In this document: positions 17,526 through 26,078 of the stretch, in pieces
Layout of the letters: each line of letters opens with the position of its first letter
How positions within the stretch are numbered: position 1 is the stretch's first letter
NCBI GenBank assembly: GCA_028044295.1
Contig: JAOFSE010000009.1
Span: 1 to 64,000, forward strand
Source: Sulfurimonas sp.
Lineage (GTDB): Bacteria; Campylobacterota; Campylobacteria; Campylobacterales; Sulfurimonadaceae
Direction of reading: 5' to 3'
Length of the DNA stretch: 64,000 bases
Notes under the pieces: model-generated
Told to the model about the DNA's origin: nothing
Database searches by the model: none
Seen by the model: the letters and a program-made list of their open reading frames with translations, nothing else
Program-made: the position numbers and the translations under genes

Positions 17526-19183
17526 ACACCCTCTAATTCATCTAAAATAGCGTCAGCTACTCTAAATGAGTTGGCGTATATTGTCCATGTGTATGGAACA
17601 CTTCCACCTGTTGGCATGAAAGAGGCATCTGAAACATAGAGGTTGTTAAGGTCATGAGCCTTACAATTTATGTCTAGTACAGATGTCTTAGGGTTGATAC
17701 CAAACCTACATCCACCAGCTACTAGATTTGGTGGTGGAGCTTCTGAAATACTCATAGTCACATCCTCTGCACCCATAGTCTCTAAAACATTCTTTGCTTT
17801 TTTACCAAGGTGTTTTCCGACCTTAACATCTAATGGGTGTGAATAGAGGTTTATAGCTCCAACTTTAACTCCATACTTGTCTACAACCTTCTCATCTATA
17901 GTCACATTTGTATAGTCCGTTGGTAGCCAGTCATTAAAAACTTCAAAAGTCAAAACTCTTGAAGTTGTAAGGTTTTTGTGCATTTTTTCTTGAAGCTTTT
18001 TACCCCACATGATATTTCCACTATCGTCATATATCTCGCGTTTTGCACGAGAAATTATGTTGGCATGTTCGAACAAGAAGTCTATAGTTCCACCCTTATA
18101 CTTCACGCCTTTAGAACTATACTCATACCAGTCTTGTAAAGACCTGTTTACAAAAAGACCTGGTGTCATAAGTTCACGTTGTTGCTCTTTAGTGAGACTC
18201 TCAAACCTTATGCGACCTTTTCCACTTCCACCTGCTGAGAAAATCAGGTTTTTACCTACCTCTCCACTGCTGTTAGCTAAACCATTTGGATAAATTTTGT
18301 TTTTAGAATTTAAAAGAAGTCTTGATGATTCTATGGCTTGAGCTGCTAAAACGAATATCTTAGCTTCAATAGTATGACTCTTTTTATTGGAATCATAATA
18401 GTGGGCCTTAGTTACCCCATTTTCGTTACTCTCTAGTCTATATACAAAAGCATCACTAATTATCTCAGCATTACACTTTTGAAGAAGGGCAGCTCTTGCA
18501 CTGCCTTTAGCTCCTGTAGCACATCCATAACTACCACAAAAATTAGAGTAAGAACAAGCCTTTCTTCCAAGTGCATCCTGTGATAAAATTGCTCTTGGAG
18601 TAGGAATACTTTCATAACCTAACTTCTTACATGTAGCATCAAACCACTTAGTAACTCCATTTACCTCTAAAGCAGGATATGGAAAACTAGGTGTAGTTCT
18701 TGGTTCTAAAAATTTATGTTTTACAACTTCACCAGATACGCCCACAACCTCTTCTACTTTGTCATAGTATGGTTCTAGATCTTCATAAGAAATTGGCCAG
18801 TCTACAACATTTGCGCCTTCTATTTTCCCATAAGTACTCTTTAGACGGAAATCATTTGGCTTCATTCTATGAAAATATCCACTCATAAGATTTGATGAGC
18901 CACCAACCATAGAGCCATTCCAAAAACTCCAGCTATTCTCAGCACCTTCGTACCTTGTAAAACTGCCATCTTTTTCGTACTCATTCATAACATGTTGTTC
19001 ATCTTTAAGATCTGGTGTAAAAAGTCCACGTCGAACAACACCTATCTCATCTTTTGAAAAATCTTCTTCTGTGTAGTTTTTTCCCTTTTCCAGAACAACT
19101 ACTTTATAACCAGCATTTGAAAGCTCATAAGCTATAGGAGATCCACCTGCACCACTACCAACTATACAAACATCATATTTCAC
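17522..19183 (-). CDS. GMC-family FAD oxidoreductase (gluconate-dehydrogenase large-subunit type)
   Basis: A 553-residue flavoprotein. The Rossmann dinucleotide motif GSGAGGSPIAYELSNAGYKVVVLEKG opens the protein, the GMC signature region NGSMVGGSSNLMSGYFHRMKP is near 90-110, and the C-terminal GMC_oxred_C part contains GGCRFG...LYVSDASFMPTGGSVPYTWTIYANSFRVAD. It resembles membrane gluconate/2-keto-acid dehydrogenase large subunits, for example the Campylobacter Cj0415 type. It has no signal peptide and could be carried through Tat by its Tat-tagged partner encoded just upstream (4-base overlap). It is the last gene of an operon beginning with a Cys-rich peptide gene. No cytochrome c subunit is nearby. 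The substrate is unknown. Confidence 0.85.
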   Translation of the reverse strand: MKYDVCIVGSGAGGSPIAYELSNAGYKVVVLEKGKNYTEEDFSKDEIGVVRRGLFTPDLKDEQHVMNEYEKDGSFTRYEGAENSWSFWNGSMVGGSSNLMSGYFHRMKPNDFRLKSTYGKIEGANVVDWPISYEDLEPYYDKVEEVVGVSGEVVKHKFLEPRTTPSFPYPALEVNGVTKWFDATCKKLGYESIPTPRAILSQDALGRKACSYSNFCGSYGCATGAKGSARAALLQKCNAEIISDAFVYRLESNENGVTKAHYYDSNKKSHTIEAKIFVLAAQAIESSRLLLNSKNKIYPNGLANSSGEVGKNLIFSAGGSGKGRIRFESLTKEQQRELMTPGLFVNRSLQDWYEYSSKGVKYKGGTIDFLFEHANIISRAKREIYDDSGNIMWGKKLQEKMHKNLTTSRVLTFEVFNDWLPTDYTNVTIDEKVVDKYGVKVGAINLYSHPLDVKVGKHLGKKAKNVLETMGAEDVTMSISEAPPPNLVAGGCRFGINPKTSVLDINCKAHDLNNLYVSDASFMPTGGSVPYTWTIYANSFRVADAILDELEGV

Positions 19184-19686
19184 AGATAAGCCCTTTTAGG
19201 TCTAGGAAATCCACCCTCATGACCTAACCATTTCCAGCCAAGTTCATCAAAGTTCACACTATAAACTGGATCACCTAACATCGCCTCAAGAAAATAAGTC
19301 ATGATACTGTCTAACCAACTCTCACCCCAGTCAGCCTCAGAGATATCTTCTAAAACTTTTTCTCTCTGAGTAGCTGATAATTTTGCGTACACTTTTGTAT
19401 ACTTGCTCACTGACTCTTCGTTTAACCATTTAATTCCATCTCTAATATACGTCTTTGTATCTTCATCTATACGAGTATGATTTAATATTATAGTTTGAAG
19501 ATAAAAAGCAGCATTTATAGTCTGCATAGGTGGTGTTTGTAAGCTCTTTGGAAATAAGTCTGAATGCAGAACAGCTATGGTTTGAAGAGGTGTAACTGCC
19601 GCACGTAACTCACCAGAGTATGCGACAAATATAACAGAGCTAAGAAAACTGTTTTTTAAAAAACTTCTACGTGTTAGCAAATCCAT
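19180..19686 (-). CDS. Tat-exported gluconate 2-dehydrogenase subunit 3-like protein
   Basis: A 168-residue protein with a twin-arginine signal (TRRSFLKNSF, residues 5-14) and hydrophobic core. The body (LQTIILNHTRIDEDTKTYIRDGIKWL...FLEAMLGDPVYSVNFDELGWKWLGHEGGFPRPKRAY) fits gluconate 2-dehydrogenase subunit 3, the small partner of GMC-type dehydrogenases (Cj0414-like). The Tat signal probably serves both proteins, since the GMC subunit lacks one. It lies between doxX (12 bases) and the GMC gene (4-base overlap). Confidence 0.8.
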   Translation of the reverse strand: MDLLTRRSFLKNSFLSSVIFVAYSGELRAAVTPLQTIAVLHSDLFPKSLQTPPMQTINAAFYLQTIILNHTRIDEDTKTYIRDGIKWLNEESVSKYTKVYAKLSATQREKVLEDISEADWGESWLDSIMTYFLEAMLGDPVYSVNFDELGWKWLGHEGGFPRPKRAYL

Positions 19687-19698
19687 TGTTTATTATAT

Positions 19699-20139
19699 CT
19701 AGTTTTTATCACCAAATATTACTCTATCCAGACTAAACTTGCCTGCTCCATGAGAGACGAAGATAAAAAGAAATATTAAGTAGTACAGAGGTATCTCAAA
19801 ACCATTATCTCCAGCTGAAAATCCATGTGGAATATGTACAGTTAAAATAGCGACAATCATAACAATCATGAGAGGCAGAGAAATAAGTCTTGTAAAAAGT
19901 CCTAATGTAAGTAAAACAACACCAAGAATTTCAGTTGTTGCTGCAAGATATGCATTAATCAGAGGAAATGGAAAGCCCATGGAGCCAAACCAGCTGGCAA
20001 CATTATCTATACCAGACCATTTATTCATAGCGGGTTCATAAAAGCCATATGCAATTATCAACCGTGCTAAGAGAAGTGAAAGTGAGCTAAACATCTCACT
20101 CAAACTACTAAAGTTTGTATATACGTTTTTTAAACTCAT
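19699..20139 (-). CDS. DoxX-family membrane protein
   Basis: A 146-residue inner-membrane protein with four hydrophobic helices and the DoxX pattern: LLLARLIIAYGFYEPAMNKW, WFGSMGFPFP, AATTEILGVVLLTLGLFTRL and DNGFEIPLYYLIFLF. DoxX proteins accompany oxidoreductases and, in HvfABCD and bufferin operons, modified Cys-rich peptides. Here it follows a KCGxGKCG peptide gene by 34 bases and precedes a Tat/GMC pair by 12 bases, in one minus-strand operon. Confidence 0.88.
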   Translation of the reverse strand: MSLKNVYTNFSSLSEMFSSLSLLLARLIIAYGFYEPAMNKWSGIDNVASWFGSMGFPFPLINAYLAATTEILGVVLLTLGLFTRLISLPLMIVMIVAILTVHIPHGFSAGDNGFEIPLYYLIFLFIFVSHGAGKFSLDRVIFGDKN

Positions 20140-20173
20140 AATACACTCCTTGTACTAATAAAGTAGGTTTATA

Positions 20174-20515
20174 TCACCCACACTTACCAGCGCCACATTT
20201 CATAGCTTTTTTAGACCCTTTTTTTGGATGACATTCACATTTACATCCATCTTTAGAGTTACACATTTTTCCACTTTTACCTGATGCTGCTTTGTCTGAA
20301 CCACCACATTTTGCAGAACCACATTTCATTTTACCTGTTTTAGAGTGCTCACAATCACACTTACAGTTTTCTGTAGAGGTACAAACTTTTGGTGTTTCTA
20401 AAGCTCCACCACATTTTCCTGCACCACACTTCATGTCTGCACTTAGAGTAGTAGTTCCTAAACCAGTAAATAATGCAAATCCTAGTATAAGAGCTGCTAA
20501 TTTTAATACTTTCAT
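20174..20515 (-). CDS. exported Cys-rich repeat peptide (HvfA/bufferin-like precursor candidate)
   Basis: A 113-residue secreted peptide. The signal peptide (about 1-26, ending TTTLSA) is followed by a mature part with 14 Cys in about 87 residues. It is built from repeats: MKCGAGKCGG, then VC-6-CKCDC...MKCGSAKCGG, then MC-6-CKCEC...MKCGAGKCG at the C terminus. The KCGxGKCG units resemble the GKCG repeats of HvfA-type oxazolone/thioamide peptides and suggest copper or other soft-metal binding. It is the first gene of the operon with doxX and the Tat/GMC oxidoreductase pair; AAAGGAC precedes the ATG. No DUF692 (MNIO) enzyme, the usual modifying partner, is in the window. Whether it is modified is unknown. 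Confidence 0.7.
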   Translation of the reverse strand: MKVLKLAALILGFALFTGLGTTTLSADMKCGAGKCGGALETPKVCTSTENCKCDCEHSKTGKMKCGSAKCGGSDKAASGKSGKMCNSKDGCKCECHPKKGSKKAMKCGAGKCG

Positions 20516-20542
20516 TTATTCGTCCTTTTTTTGAATATTATG

Positions 20543-20548
20543 ATTATA
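20543..20548 (-). promoter_or_regulatory. -10 box for the Cys-rich peptide operon
   Basis: TATAAT on the minus strand, 27 bases before the start at 20515. No clear -35 box or operator dyad was seen. Confidence 0.5.
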
Positions 20549-20594
20549 TATTCTAACTGTGTAGTCTTTGTGTAGATGAGTAATTCTTTTATTG

Positions 20595-20600
20595 TATAAT
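20595..20600 (+). promoter_or_regulatory. -10 box for the 20637-23185 gene group
   Basis: TATAAT preceded by TG (TGTATAAT), 36 bases before the ATG at 20637. It is divergent from the Cys-rich peptide operon promoter about 50 bases away. Confidence 0.55.
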
Positions 20601-20636
20601 TAGGTACAAAACTGAACAATTTAAAAGAGAGTAATA

Positions 20637-20840
20637 ATGGAAATAGTACAAACTATAGAAGACTTAGAAGAAGAGCTTGATAAGACCATAGAAGAGATGG
20701 ATAAAATAGCAGCGGAAGTTGCTGAGGGTAGATTAGATGCTTATGAAGGATTCACACAAACTGAGTCGCATAAAGATAAGATACTCGAATTAGGACATAA
20801 GTTAAAAGACCTTGGTGTAGATATAGGTAATAGAGGTTAG
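20637..20840 (+). CDS. small acidic helical protein, unknown
   Basis: A 67-residue protein, strongly acidic at the N terminus (EDLEEELDKTIEEMDK) and predicted helical throughout. It looks superficially like the exonuclease VII small subunit, but lacks that family's conserved centre (LEEALxLYERG). AAAGAGAGTAATA precedes the ATG. It ends 3 bases before the acetyltransferase gene and is the first gene of a group that continues into a two-component system. The function is unknown. Confidence 0.7.
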   Translation: MEIVQTIEDLEEELDKTIEEMDKIAAEVAEGRLDAYEGFTQTESHKDKILELGHKLKDLGVDIGNRG

Positions 20841-20843
20841 TTT

Positions 20844-21395
20844 ATGACTCCAACTCTATATTTCTTACGATCATCAGAACAGAATATTGCTACAGAGATG
20901 ACAAATGTGGCACATAGACTTGATAGTATTGAAAAAACTGTAAAGGATATAAAAGAGTTTGAAATATACAACAAATCCTACGGGCTAACGACTAAAGATT
21001 TAGGACTTTACGCACTTGTAGACAATAAAATTGCTGGGGCTGTTTGGCTTAGACTACTCAAAGAAGAAGACAATGCAACTGCTTTCATAGATGAAAGTGT
21101 ACCTATTCTTTCAATCGCTGTATTACCAGAGTTTAGATTAAAAGGAGTAGGTTCGTCTATGCTTGAGCAACTATTACAAGAGGCCGGTTCACTATATAAA
21201 AAGATTAGTGTTTCCTGTTTAAGCGACGAAAGTTCTCGTAAATTCTTTAAAAGACATGGTTTCATACAAGTTGAGAACTCTTCCCACAAAAGTATTGTTG
21301 ACGGAGCAGATATGTTGACTATGACAAAAGTAGTATCAGAAGAAAAAGTTGTTAGACCTACTGATGGGTATGACCCTACAAGATGGATGGACTAA
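20844..21395 (+). CDS. GNAT-family N-acetyltransferase
   Basis: A 183-residue protein. The acetyl-CoA binding motif A is visible at about residues 88-110 (ILSIAVLPEFRLKGVGSSMLEQLL; the Q/RxxGxG/A loop reads RLKGVG), followed by a strand and the SSRKFFKRHGF motif B region. The acceptor is unknown. It is tightly placed between the small acidic gene (3 bases) and the response regulator (1 base after the stop). Confidence 0.85.
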   Translation: MTPTLYFLRSSEQNIATEMTNVAHRLDSIEKTVKDIKEFEIYNKSYGLTTKDLGLYALVDNKIAGAVWLRLLKEEDNATAFIDESVPILSIAVLPEFRLKGVGSSMLEQLLQEAGSLYKKISVSCLSDESSRKFFKRHGFIQVENSSHKSIVDGADMLTMTKVVSEEKVVRPTDGYDPTRWMD

Positions 21396-21396
21396 C

Positions 21397-22050
21397 ATGA
21401 AAATACTTCTGATGGAAGATGATGCAGTTCTATCAGATATATTACTTGACTTTTTAAGAGAGTCTTTTGAAACAGATTATGCATTTGATGCTCAAGAAGT
21501 ATATAAACACTTAGAAGATAAAAAGTATGATCTATTCATATTTGACATTAATGTAGCTGGTAAATCTGGACTTGAACTTCTAGAAGAGCTTAGAGATTTT
21601 AAATGCACCACGCCTACAATCATGATAACAGCTTACACGGATACAAGCTACCTCAAAAAAGCTTTTGATCTTGGTGCGCATGACTATATAAAAAAACCAT
21701 TTGAGTTAGAAGAATTAAAAGCACGTATACAAAACACCAAAAAACTTTTTAATATTGAAAATGAAAAAAACATATCTATATCTCAAGATATTATATTTAT
21801 GAATGAACTCAGAGAGATTAAAAGAGGTAACGATACTTTTAACCTGAGTCAAAAAGATAGTGACATACTTATGTACTTTATCAAAAATCCAAAAAGAGTT
21901 ATAGATAGTGATGAATTAATCCAAAATATTTGGGATTTTGACTCATTACCAAGTGATGCAACTGTACGTTCACATATAAGAACACTTAGAGAGATTATCG
22001 GAAAAGAGAAGATTCAAACGATAAGGGGAGTAGGATATAAATATGAATAA
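21397..22050 (+). CDS. OmpR/PhoB-family response regulator (second system)
   Basis: A 217-residue regulator. The receiver has EDD near the N terminus, phospho-acceptor Asp in FDINVAGKSG and the Lys in HDYIKKPFELEEL. The winged helix ends DATVRSHIRTLREIIGKEKIQTIRGVGYKYE. The start is ATG at 21397 (MKILLMEDD), directly after the acetyltransferase stop; the frame is open 16 codons earlier but those overlap the neighbour and lack receiver homology. It overlaps the kinase gene by 8 bases. It is paralogous to the regulator at 1500-2171. Confidence 0.93.
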   Translation: MKILLMEDDAVLSDILLDFLRESFETDYAFDAQEVYKHLEDKKYDLFIFDINVAGKSGLELLEELRDFKCTTPTIMITAYTDTSYLKKAFDLGAHDYIKKPFELEELKARIQNTKKLFNIENEKNISISQDIIFMNELREIKRGNDTFNLSQKDSDILMYFIKNPKRVIDSDELIQNIWDFDSLPSDATVRSHIRTLREIIGKEKIQTIRGVGYKYE

Positions 22051-23185
22051 CATTACAAAAAAATCTTTCTACTCTTTTTTAACACTTTATCTGTTCTCTT
22101 CATTTATCTTTTTATTTATGGCTAGCTACTGGTTTTATTCTTCACAAAATTCTATGGAAATACAAAACAACTACTATAAAATGAATAATATTGCAGATAA
22201 GGTTAGTTCATCTATAATCAATGCACATATGATGGGTGATGAGTTTATTCTAGAAAAATTTCCAAACACCAAGATATCTCTTTATGGGACAAGCAATAAC
22301 CCTTGGTGCGATACAAGTATGAAAAATATTGACCTTAAAAAAGACTACTACATAAATGGTGATACATTCACTCTTGTCTCTCGTGCACCAAATGGTCATC
22401 TTGGGATTGATCATGTTGTAGTTCAAAGTGATGAATTTTCAAAAATATCATACCAACTTAGAAACAAAGTTATCATAACCTCTATCTTTATAGGTATAGT
22501 CATAGTTATCATTGCTGTTTTACTATCATCAATGTTTTTGCGCCCTATTAAAGAAAAAATACAAGAAATTGAGGAGTTTGTAAAAGACACAACCCATGAA
22601 TTAAACACTCCCATCACAGCGCTTATGATGAGTACATCAAGAGCTAAAAGTAAGAAAGAGTATGATGAAAAAATAATACAAAATATATCCATAAGTACAA
22701 AACAACTTTATGACATATACTCATCCCTTAGCTTCTTAAGTTTTGATACAAAACATGAAGATAATATAGAACTTGATTTTGCCAATATAGTTAAAGAGAG
22801 CGTAGAGTATTTTGATGAACTCTTGTCAAAAAAGAAACTACATGTAGAATTTGTTAGCTCTACATGTAAGATAAAAATAACTCCTACAAAAGCCAAAATG
22901 ATAATAAATAATTTACTAAGTAATGCAATCAAATACTCACTTCCTAATAAAAAAATATACATTGAAGTTCAAAGCAATAGTTTTAGTATAAAAGATGAAG
23001 GAATAGGAATTGCTAAAGATAAACTACATACAGTTTTTCAAAGATTCTCACGTGCGAATAGCTATGCAGGTGGTTTTGGCGTTGGACTGAATATAGTCGA
23101 CTCTATAACAAAAGAGTACAAATATACACTCAATATTGAGTCACAAAAGAACGTTGGAACAACTATTAATATAAAGTTTAACTAA
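22043..23185 (+). CDS. two-component sensor histidine kinase (second system)
   Basis: A 380-residue membrane kinase. TM helices at about residues 10-32 and 145-168 enclose a periplasmic sensor of about 110 residues. The H-box is THELNTP, then LLSNAIKYS, DEGIGIA and GFGVGLNIV. It shares layout and the THELNTP H-box with the kinase at 359-1543, and both lack a clear HAMP domain. It contains two TACATGTA palindromes 22 bases apart (22839 and 22861). Confidence 0.92.
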   Translation: MNNITKKSFYSFLTLYLFSSFIFLFMASYWFYSSQNSMEIQNNYYKMNNIADKVSSSIINAHMMGDEFILEKFPNTKISLYGTSNNPWCDTSMKNIDLKKDYYINGDTFTLVSRAPNGHLGIDHVVVQSDEFSKISYQLRNKVIITSIFIGIVIVIIAVLLSSMFLRPIKEKIQEIEEFVKDTTHELNTPITALMMSTSRAKSKKEYDEKIIQNISISTKQLYDIYSSLSFLSFDTKHEDNIELDFANIVKESVEYFDELLSKKKLHVEFVSSTCKIKITPTKAKMIINNLLSNAIKYSLPNKKIYIEVQSNSFSIKDEGIGIAKDKLHTVFQRFSRANSYAGGFGVGLNIVDSITKEYKYTLNIESQKNVGTTINIKFN

Positions 23186-23208
23186 GTTAAATAATATAAA
23201 ATACATAC

Positions 23209-23216
23209 TATACAAT
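23209..23216 (+). promoter_or_regulatory. -10 region for the PAS protein
   Basis: TATACAAT, 18 bases before the TTG start at 23235, within a 49-base gap after the kinase. Confidence 0.4.
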
Positions 23217-23234
23217 TTTAAATAGGGATATATT

Positions 23235-23612
23235 TTGGGTAAAGATAACAATTTTGAATTTTCCGTAGACTCCGTAAATGGCGGTAGCTGGGATTATAAT
23301 ATTGTAACTCAAAGTTTTATTTTAAGTAAAAAGTGGAAAGAAAGACTTGGTTTTCAAGAGTCTGAGGAACTAACATACTTCACATACCTAGAGCTGATTC
23401 CAGATAAAAATAGATTTGAGCATCATCAAGCTATGCATGAGTTTTTAGAGGACCATGAAGGTGGTGTAGAACATGTTCACTTTTGTATAAACTACCCAAT
23501 AGTGACAAAGAATGGTGAAACTTTAACAATCAAAGACTCTGGTGATATATTTTTCAATGAAGATGAAATCCCTGTAAAAATACAAGGTTTTCAAACAGTA
23601 GTTACCTCTTAA
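23235..23612 (+). CDS. stand-alone PAS-domain protein
   Basis: A 125-residue protein that is almost only one PAS fold of the PAS_3 type (GGSWDYNIVTQSFILSKKWKERLGF...PDKNRFEHHQAMHEFLEDHEG...NYPIVTKNGETLTIKDSGDIFF). The start is TTG at 23235, supported by AGGGATA a few bases upstream; no in-frame ATG exists before the PAS core. It has no output domain, so it would act by binding a partner, perhaps the kinase upstream. It converges with the barrel gene, with a 4-base overlap. Confidence 0.75.
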   Translation: MGKDNNFEFSVDSVNGGSWDYNIVTQSFILSKKWKERLGFQESEELTYFTYLELIPDKNRFEHHQAMHEFLEDHEGGVEHVHFCINYPIVTKNGETLTIKDSGDIFFNEDEIPVKIQGFQTVVTS

Positions 23613-24367
23613 AAACGCAGCACTAAACCTAGATAAACACCCGAAAACTTTAAATCTACATTTGCATCAGCATCACTTTCATCAATATCAACTTTTTGAA
23701 TTCTATAACCCAGTTCAACTGCAGGTTGAATAACTGGCATAAAATCTAATGTATAATCAATCTTAGCCCGAACATCATATACACTAGAGTCACCATAACT
23801 TATATATTTCACATCAGCTTCGATACCAATATCAGTAGAAGGAACTTCAAAGCGACCTCTAGCATACAAAAGTGGTATAGCTATAGTCTCACTACCTTTT
23901 AAATCACCCGTAGCTGTAGAAGCACCAACTAAAGTCATATCGTAAGACAGATCAATCACCTTGATATCTACTCCTAAGTCAAGTGTAATCCAAGCAGTAT
24001 TATCCAAAATATTATAATATGGTATAAAATCATACTGCTTCATATCGTAAGACATATTGGCTGTACCAGTTACATCAAAATCTTTAAACTGACCAGACAC
24101 AACACCCTCATCCTTAAGACCAACATACTCTAGTCTTAGGTTAGGCACTACAGGAATTGGATGCTTTATAAGCGCCCAAATGTAAGCTTTTGAGCTATCA
24201 TATTCATTTGATGTATAACTACCATCTGCTCCACTATCACTATAGCTAGCACTACCTTTCGTATCTTGTAGCCATGAACCAGCTCCAACCTCAACTCTTG
24301 TCATGTCTGCTATTGCCATTACAGTAATTACAGATGTGTACATTAATAATTTTAAAATATTTTTCAT
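23609..24367 (-). CDS. TIGR04219-type outer-membrane beta-barrel protein
   Basis: A 252-residue outer-membrane protein: a signal peptide (residues 1-21), then alternating hydrophobic strands, ending in the C-terminal Phe typical of barrels (YLGLVLRF). The pattern VEVGAGSWLQDTKGSASYSD...SSKAYIWALIKHPIPVVPNLRLEYVGL fits the TIGR04219 family. The function is not known. AAAGG lies 10 bases before the ATG. Confidence 0.8.
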   Translation of the reverse strand: MKNILKLLMYTSVITVMAIADMTRVEVGAGSWLQDTKGSASYSDSGADGSYTSNEYDSSKAYIWALIKHPIPVVPNLRLEYVGLKDEGVVSGQFKDFDVTGTANMSYDMKQYDFIPYYNILDNTAWITLDLGVDIKVIDLSYDMTLVGASTATGDLKGSETIAIPLLYARGRFEVPSTDIGIEADVKYISYGDSSVYDVRAKIDYTLDFMPVIQPAVELGYRIQKVDIDESDADANVDLKFSGVYLGLVLRF

Positions 24368-24394
24368 GAGTATATACCTTTCATAAGTGTATAA

Positions 24395-24400
24395 ATTATA
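24395..24400 (-). promoter_or_regulatory. -10 box for the outer-membrane barrel gene
   Basis: TATAAT on the minus strand, 27 bases before the start at 24367. Confidence 0.5.
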
Positions 24401-24440
24401 TCAGTATGTTTTGTTAGAAATCTTAAGAGAAAGAGATGTA

Positions 24441-24457
24441 AAGCTCCAAAGAGCCTT
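24441..24457 (-). terminator. short hairpin downstream of tpx
   Basis: A small perfect stem (GCTC/GAGC with flanking A:T pairs, loop CAAA) 30 bases after the tpx stop on its transcript strand. There is only a short T stretch after it, so termination strength is doubtful. Confidence 0.35.
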
Positions 24458-24486
24458 ACAAATTATATATTGTATGTAGTTACAGA

Positions 24487-24990
24487 TTAACTAACTGCAG
24501 CAATTGCAGCATCGTAGTTAGGCTCTTCAGTGATTTCAGGAACGATCTCTTTGTAAGATACAGTACCGTCAGTTTCAACTACGAAGATTGCTCTACAAGT
24601 AACACCTGCAAGAACAGAACCACCAAGTAAAACACCATAAGCATTTGCGAAGTCTTTGTTTCTAAAGTCAGAAGCAACAGTTAAATCACTGATACCTTCA
24701 GCTGAACAGAAACGTCCTGAAGCAAATGGTAAGTCAAGAGAAACAACAGTAGTTTTAACACCACTTAAAGAAGCTGCTTTTGAGTTGAAGTTACGAGTTT
24801 CAGTAGCACATACACCTGTATCTAAAGAAGGAACTACAATAATTAGTTGCTTTTCAGCTTGAGCACCACCTACTACTACGTCACCTAAACCATCAGAGTT
24901 TACAACAGTTATTGCTGGTGCTTTGTCTCCTACGTTTACTTCATTTCCTATTAACTCTACGTCTGTACCTTTGAACTTTGTAGTTGCCAT
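24487..24990 (-). CDS. tpx: thiol peroxidase Tpx
   Basis: A 167-residue atypical 2-Cys peroxiredoxin. The peroxidatic Cys is about residue 61 in PSLDTGVCATETRNF and the resolving Cys about 95 in GRFCSAEGI; the catalytic Thr and a downstream Arg (TCRAIFVV) are present. It reduces hydroperoxides with thioredoxin. Full length, with a strong AAGGAA ribosome site. It carries many G/C-richer synonymous codons (GGT, GTT, GCT-rich) than neighbours, fitting high expression. It is monocistronic between the barrel gene and tsaD. Confidence 0.96.
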   Translation of the reverse strand: MATTKFKGTDVELIGNEVNVGDKAPAITVVNSDGLGDVVVGGAQAEKQLIIVVPSLDTGVCATETRNFNSKAASLSGVKTTVVSLDLPFASGRFCSAEGISDLTVASDFRNKDFANAYGVLLGGSVLAGVTCRAIFVVETDGTVSYKEIVPEITEEPNYDAAIAAVS

Positions 24991-25097
24991 TTCAATTCCT
25001 TGTTTTGTTTTAATTTTTGTTACTAGAAGTATATGTGAAATCGAATAACAAAACTCTTAGTTAGAAATAGATAGGCATAGGTTAAGTTATATTTAAC

Positions 25098-26078
25098 CTA
25101 TAAGTTACTTTTTGGTGAACTATTTAGCTCCCAAAGGGGAGTAAAGATCTTTTTTTCATACATCTCAACACCAACTCTACCTATCATCGCAGCATTGTCT
25201 GAGCAATATTTTAGTTCACTAAGCAATAAATTAGCTCCATGAGGTTCTAAAAGTTCCTCTATTTTTCCTCTTAGGTATAGGTTAGCACTAGCTCCACCAA
25301 CTATAGCGAAACTCTCTGGTTTTACATTTTTAAAATACTTTTTGAGCTTTTGAGTTAAATGTGCTGTCGCTATATGCTCAAACGATGCTGCAATATCTCT
25401 GTAGTCAGCTTTTGAGTCAGCTTTTTCAATCGCTAATCGAACTGCATTTTTGAGTCCCGAGTATGAAAAAGCTATAAGAGGCGACTGTGAAAGAGGAATA
25501 GTAAAATTATGTTTTTTTCTATCTCCATCTTTTGCTAACTCTTGAATAAGTGGACCACCTGGATAACCAAGGCCCATCATCTTTGCCACTTTGTCAAAAC
25601 TCTCACCAAAACTATCATCCATACTCTTGGCAACAGTTTCTATCTCTTCTAAACTTTTTACTTCCATAACCTGTGTATGTCCACCAGAAACTAAAAGAGT
25701 TGTCAGAGGAAACTGTGTCTCTTTTTCAATAAATAAAGAGTATATATGTCCTACAAGATGGTTCACACCAATAAGAGGAATATCAAGAGCAACTGCTATT
25801 GCCTTTGCCATTGTTACACCTTCAACAAGTGTTACTGCCAAACCAGGAGTTGAAGTAACGGCCACTGCTTTTAAATCTTTAAAGTAAGGTTCACACTCTT
25901 CTAAGATACGCGGAAGTGCTTCAGCATGAAGACGAGCTGCAAGTTCTGGTACAACACCACCGTATACTGAGTGTTCTAACTCCTGACTTATCTTTTTATG
26001 GAAAAGTAGTCTCTTTGTTTTTATATCTGTAATAGCAATTGCACTATCATCACATGAACTCTCTATACTTAGTATCAT
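25098..26078 (-). CDS. tsaD: tRNA threonylcarbamoyladenosine synthase subunit TsaD
   Basis: A 326-residue ASKHA-fold protein that transfers the threonylcarbamoyl group to A37 of ANN-reading tRNAs, together with TsaB/TsaE. Signatures include [16 protein letters not shown], the metal-binding NHLVGHIYS (two His), [31 protein letters not shown] and [11 protein letters not shown]. Its start overlaps the DNA methylase stop by 4 bases. It is the last gene of a tight cdsA-dxr-kinase-methylase-tsaD operon. Confidence 0.97.
   Translation of the reverse strand: MILSIESSCDDSAIAITDIKTKRLLFHKKISQELEHSVYGGVVPELAARLHAEALPRILEECEPYFKDLKAVAVTSTPGLAVTLVEGVTMAKAIAVALDIPLIGVNHLVGHIYSLFIEKETQFPLTTLLVSGGHTQVMEVKSLEEIETVAKSMDDSFGESFDKVAKMMGLGYPGGPLIQELAKDGDRKKHNFTIPLSQSPLIAFSYSGLKNAVRLAIEKADSKADYRDIAASFEHIATAHLTQKLKKYFKNVKPESFAIVGGASANLYLRGKIEELLEPHGANLLLSELKYCSDNAAMIGRVGVEMYEKKIFTPLWELNSSPKSNL

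Noticed and set aside
18009..18293. 94-residue open frame opposite the GMC gene
   Set aside because: No ribosome site and no homology; the GMC frame is intact on the other strand.
20637..20840. exonuclease VII small subunit XseB
   Set aside because: The size fits, but the conserved central motif of XseB is missing; left as unknown.
24441..24457. strong rho-independent terminator after tpx
   Set aside because: The stem is only four G/C-containing pairs and lacks a T-run; listed as a weak hairpin only.
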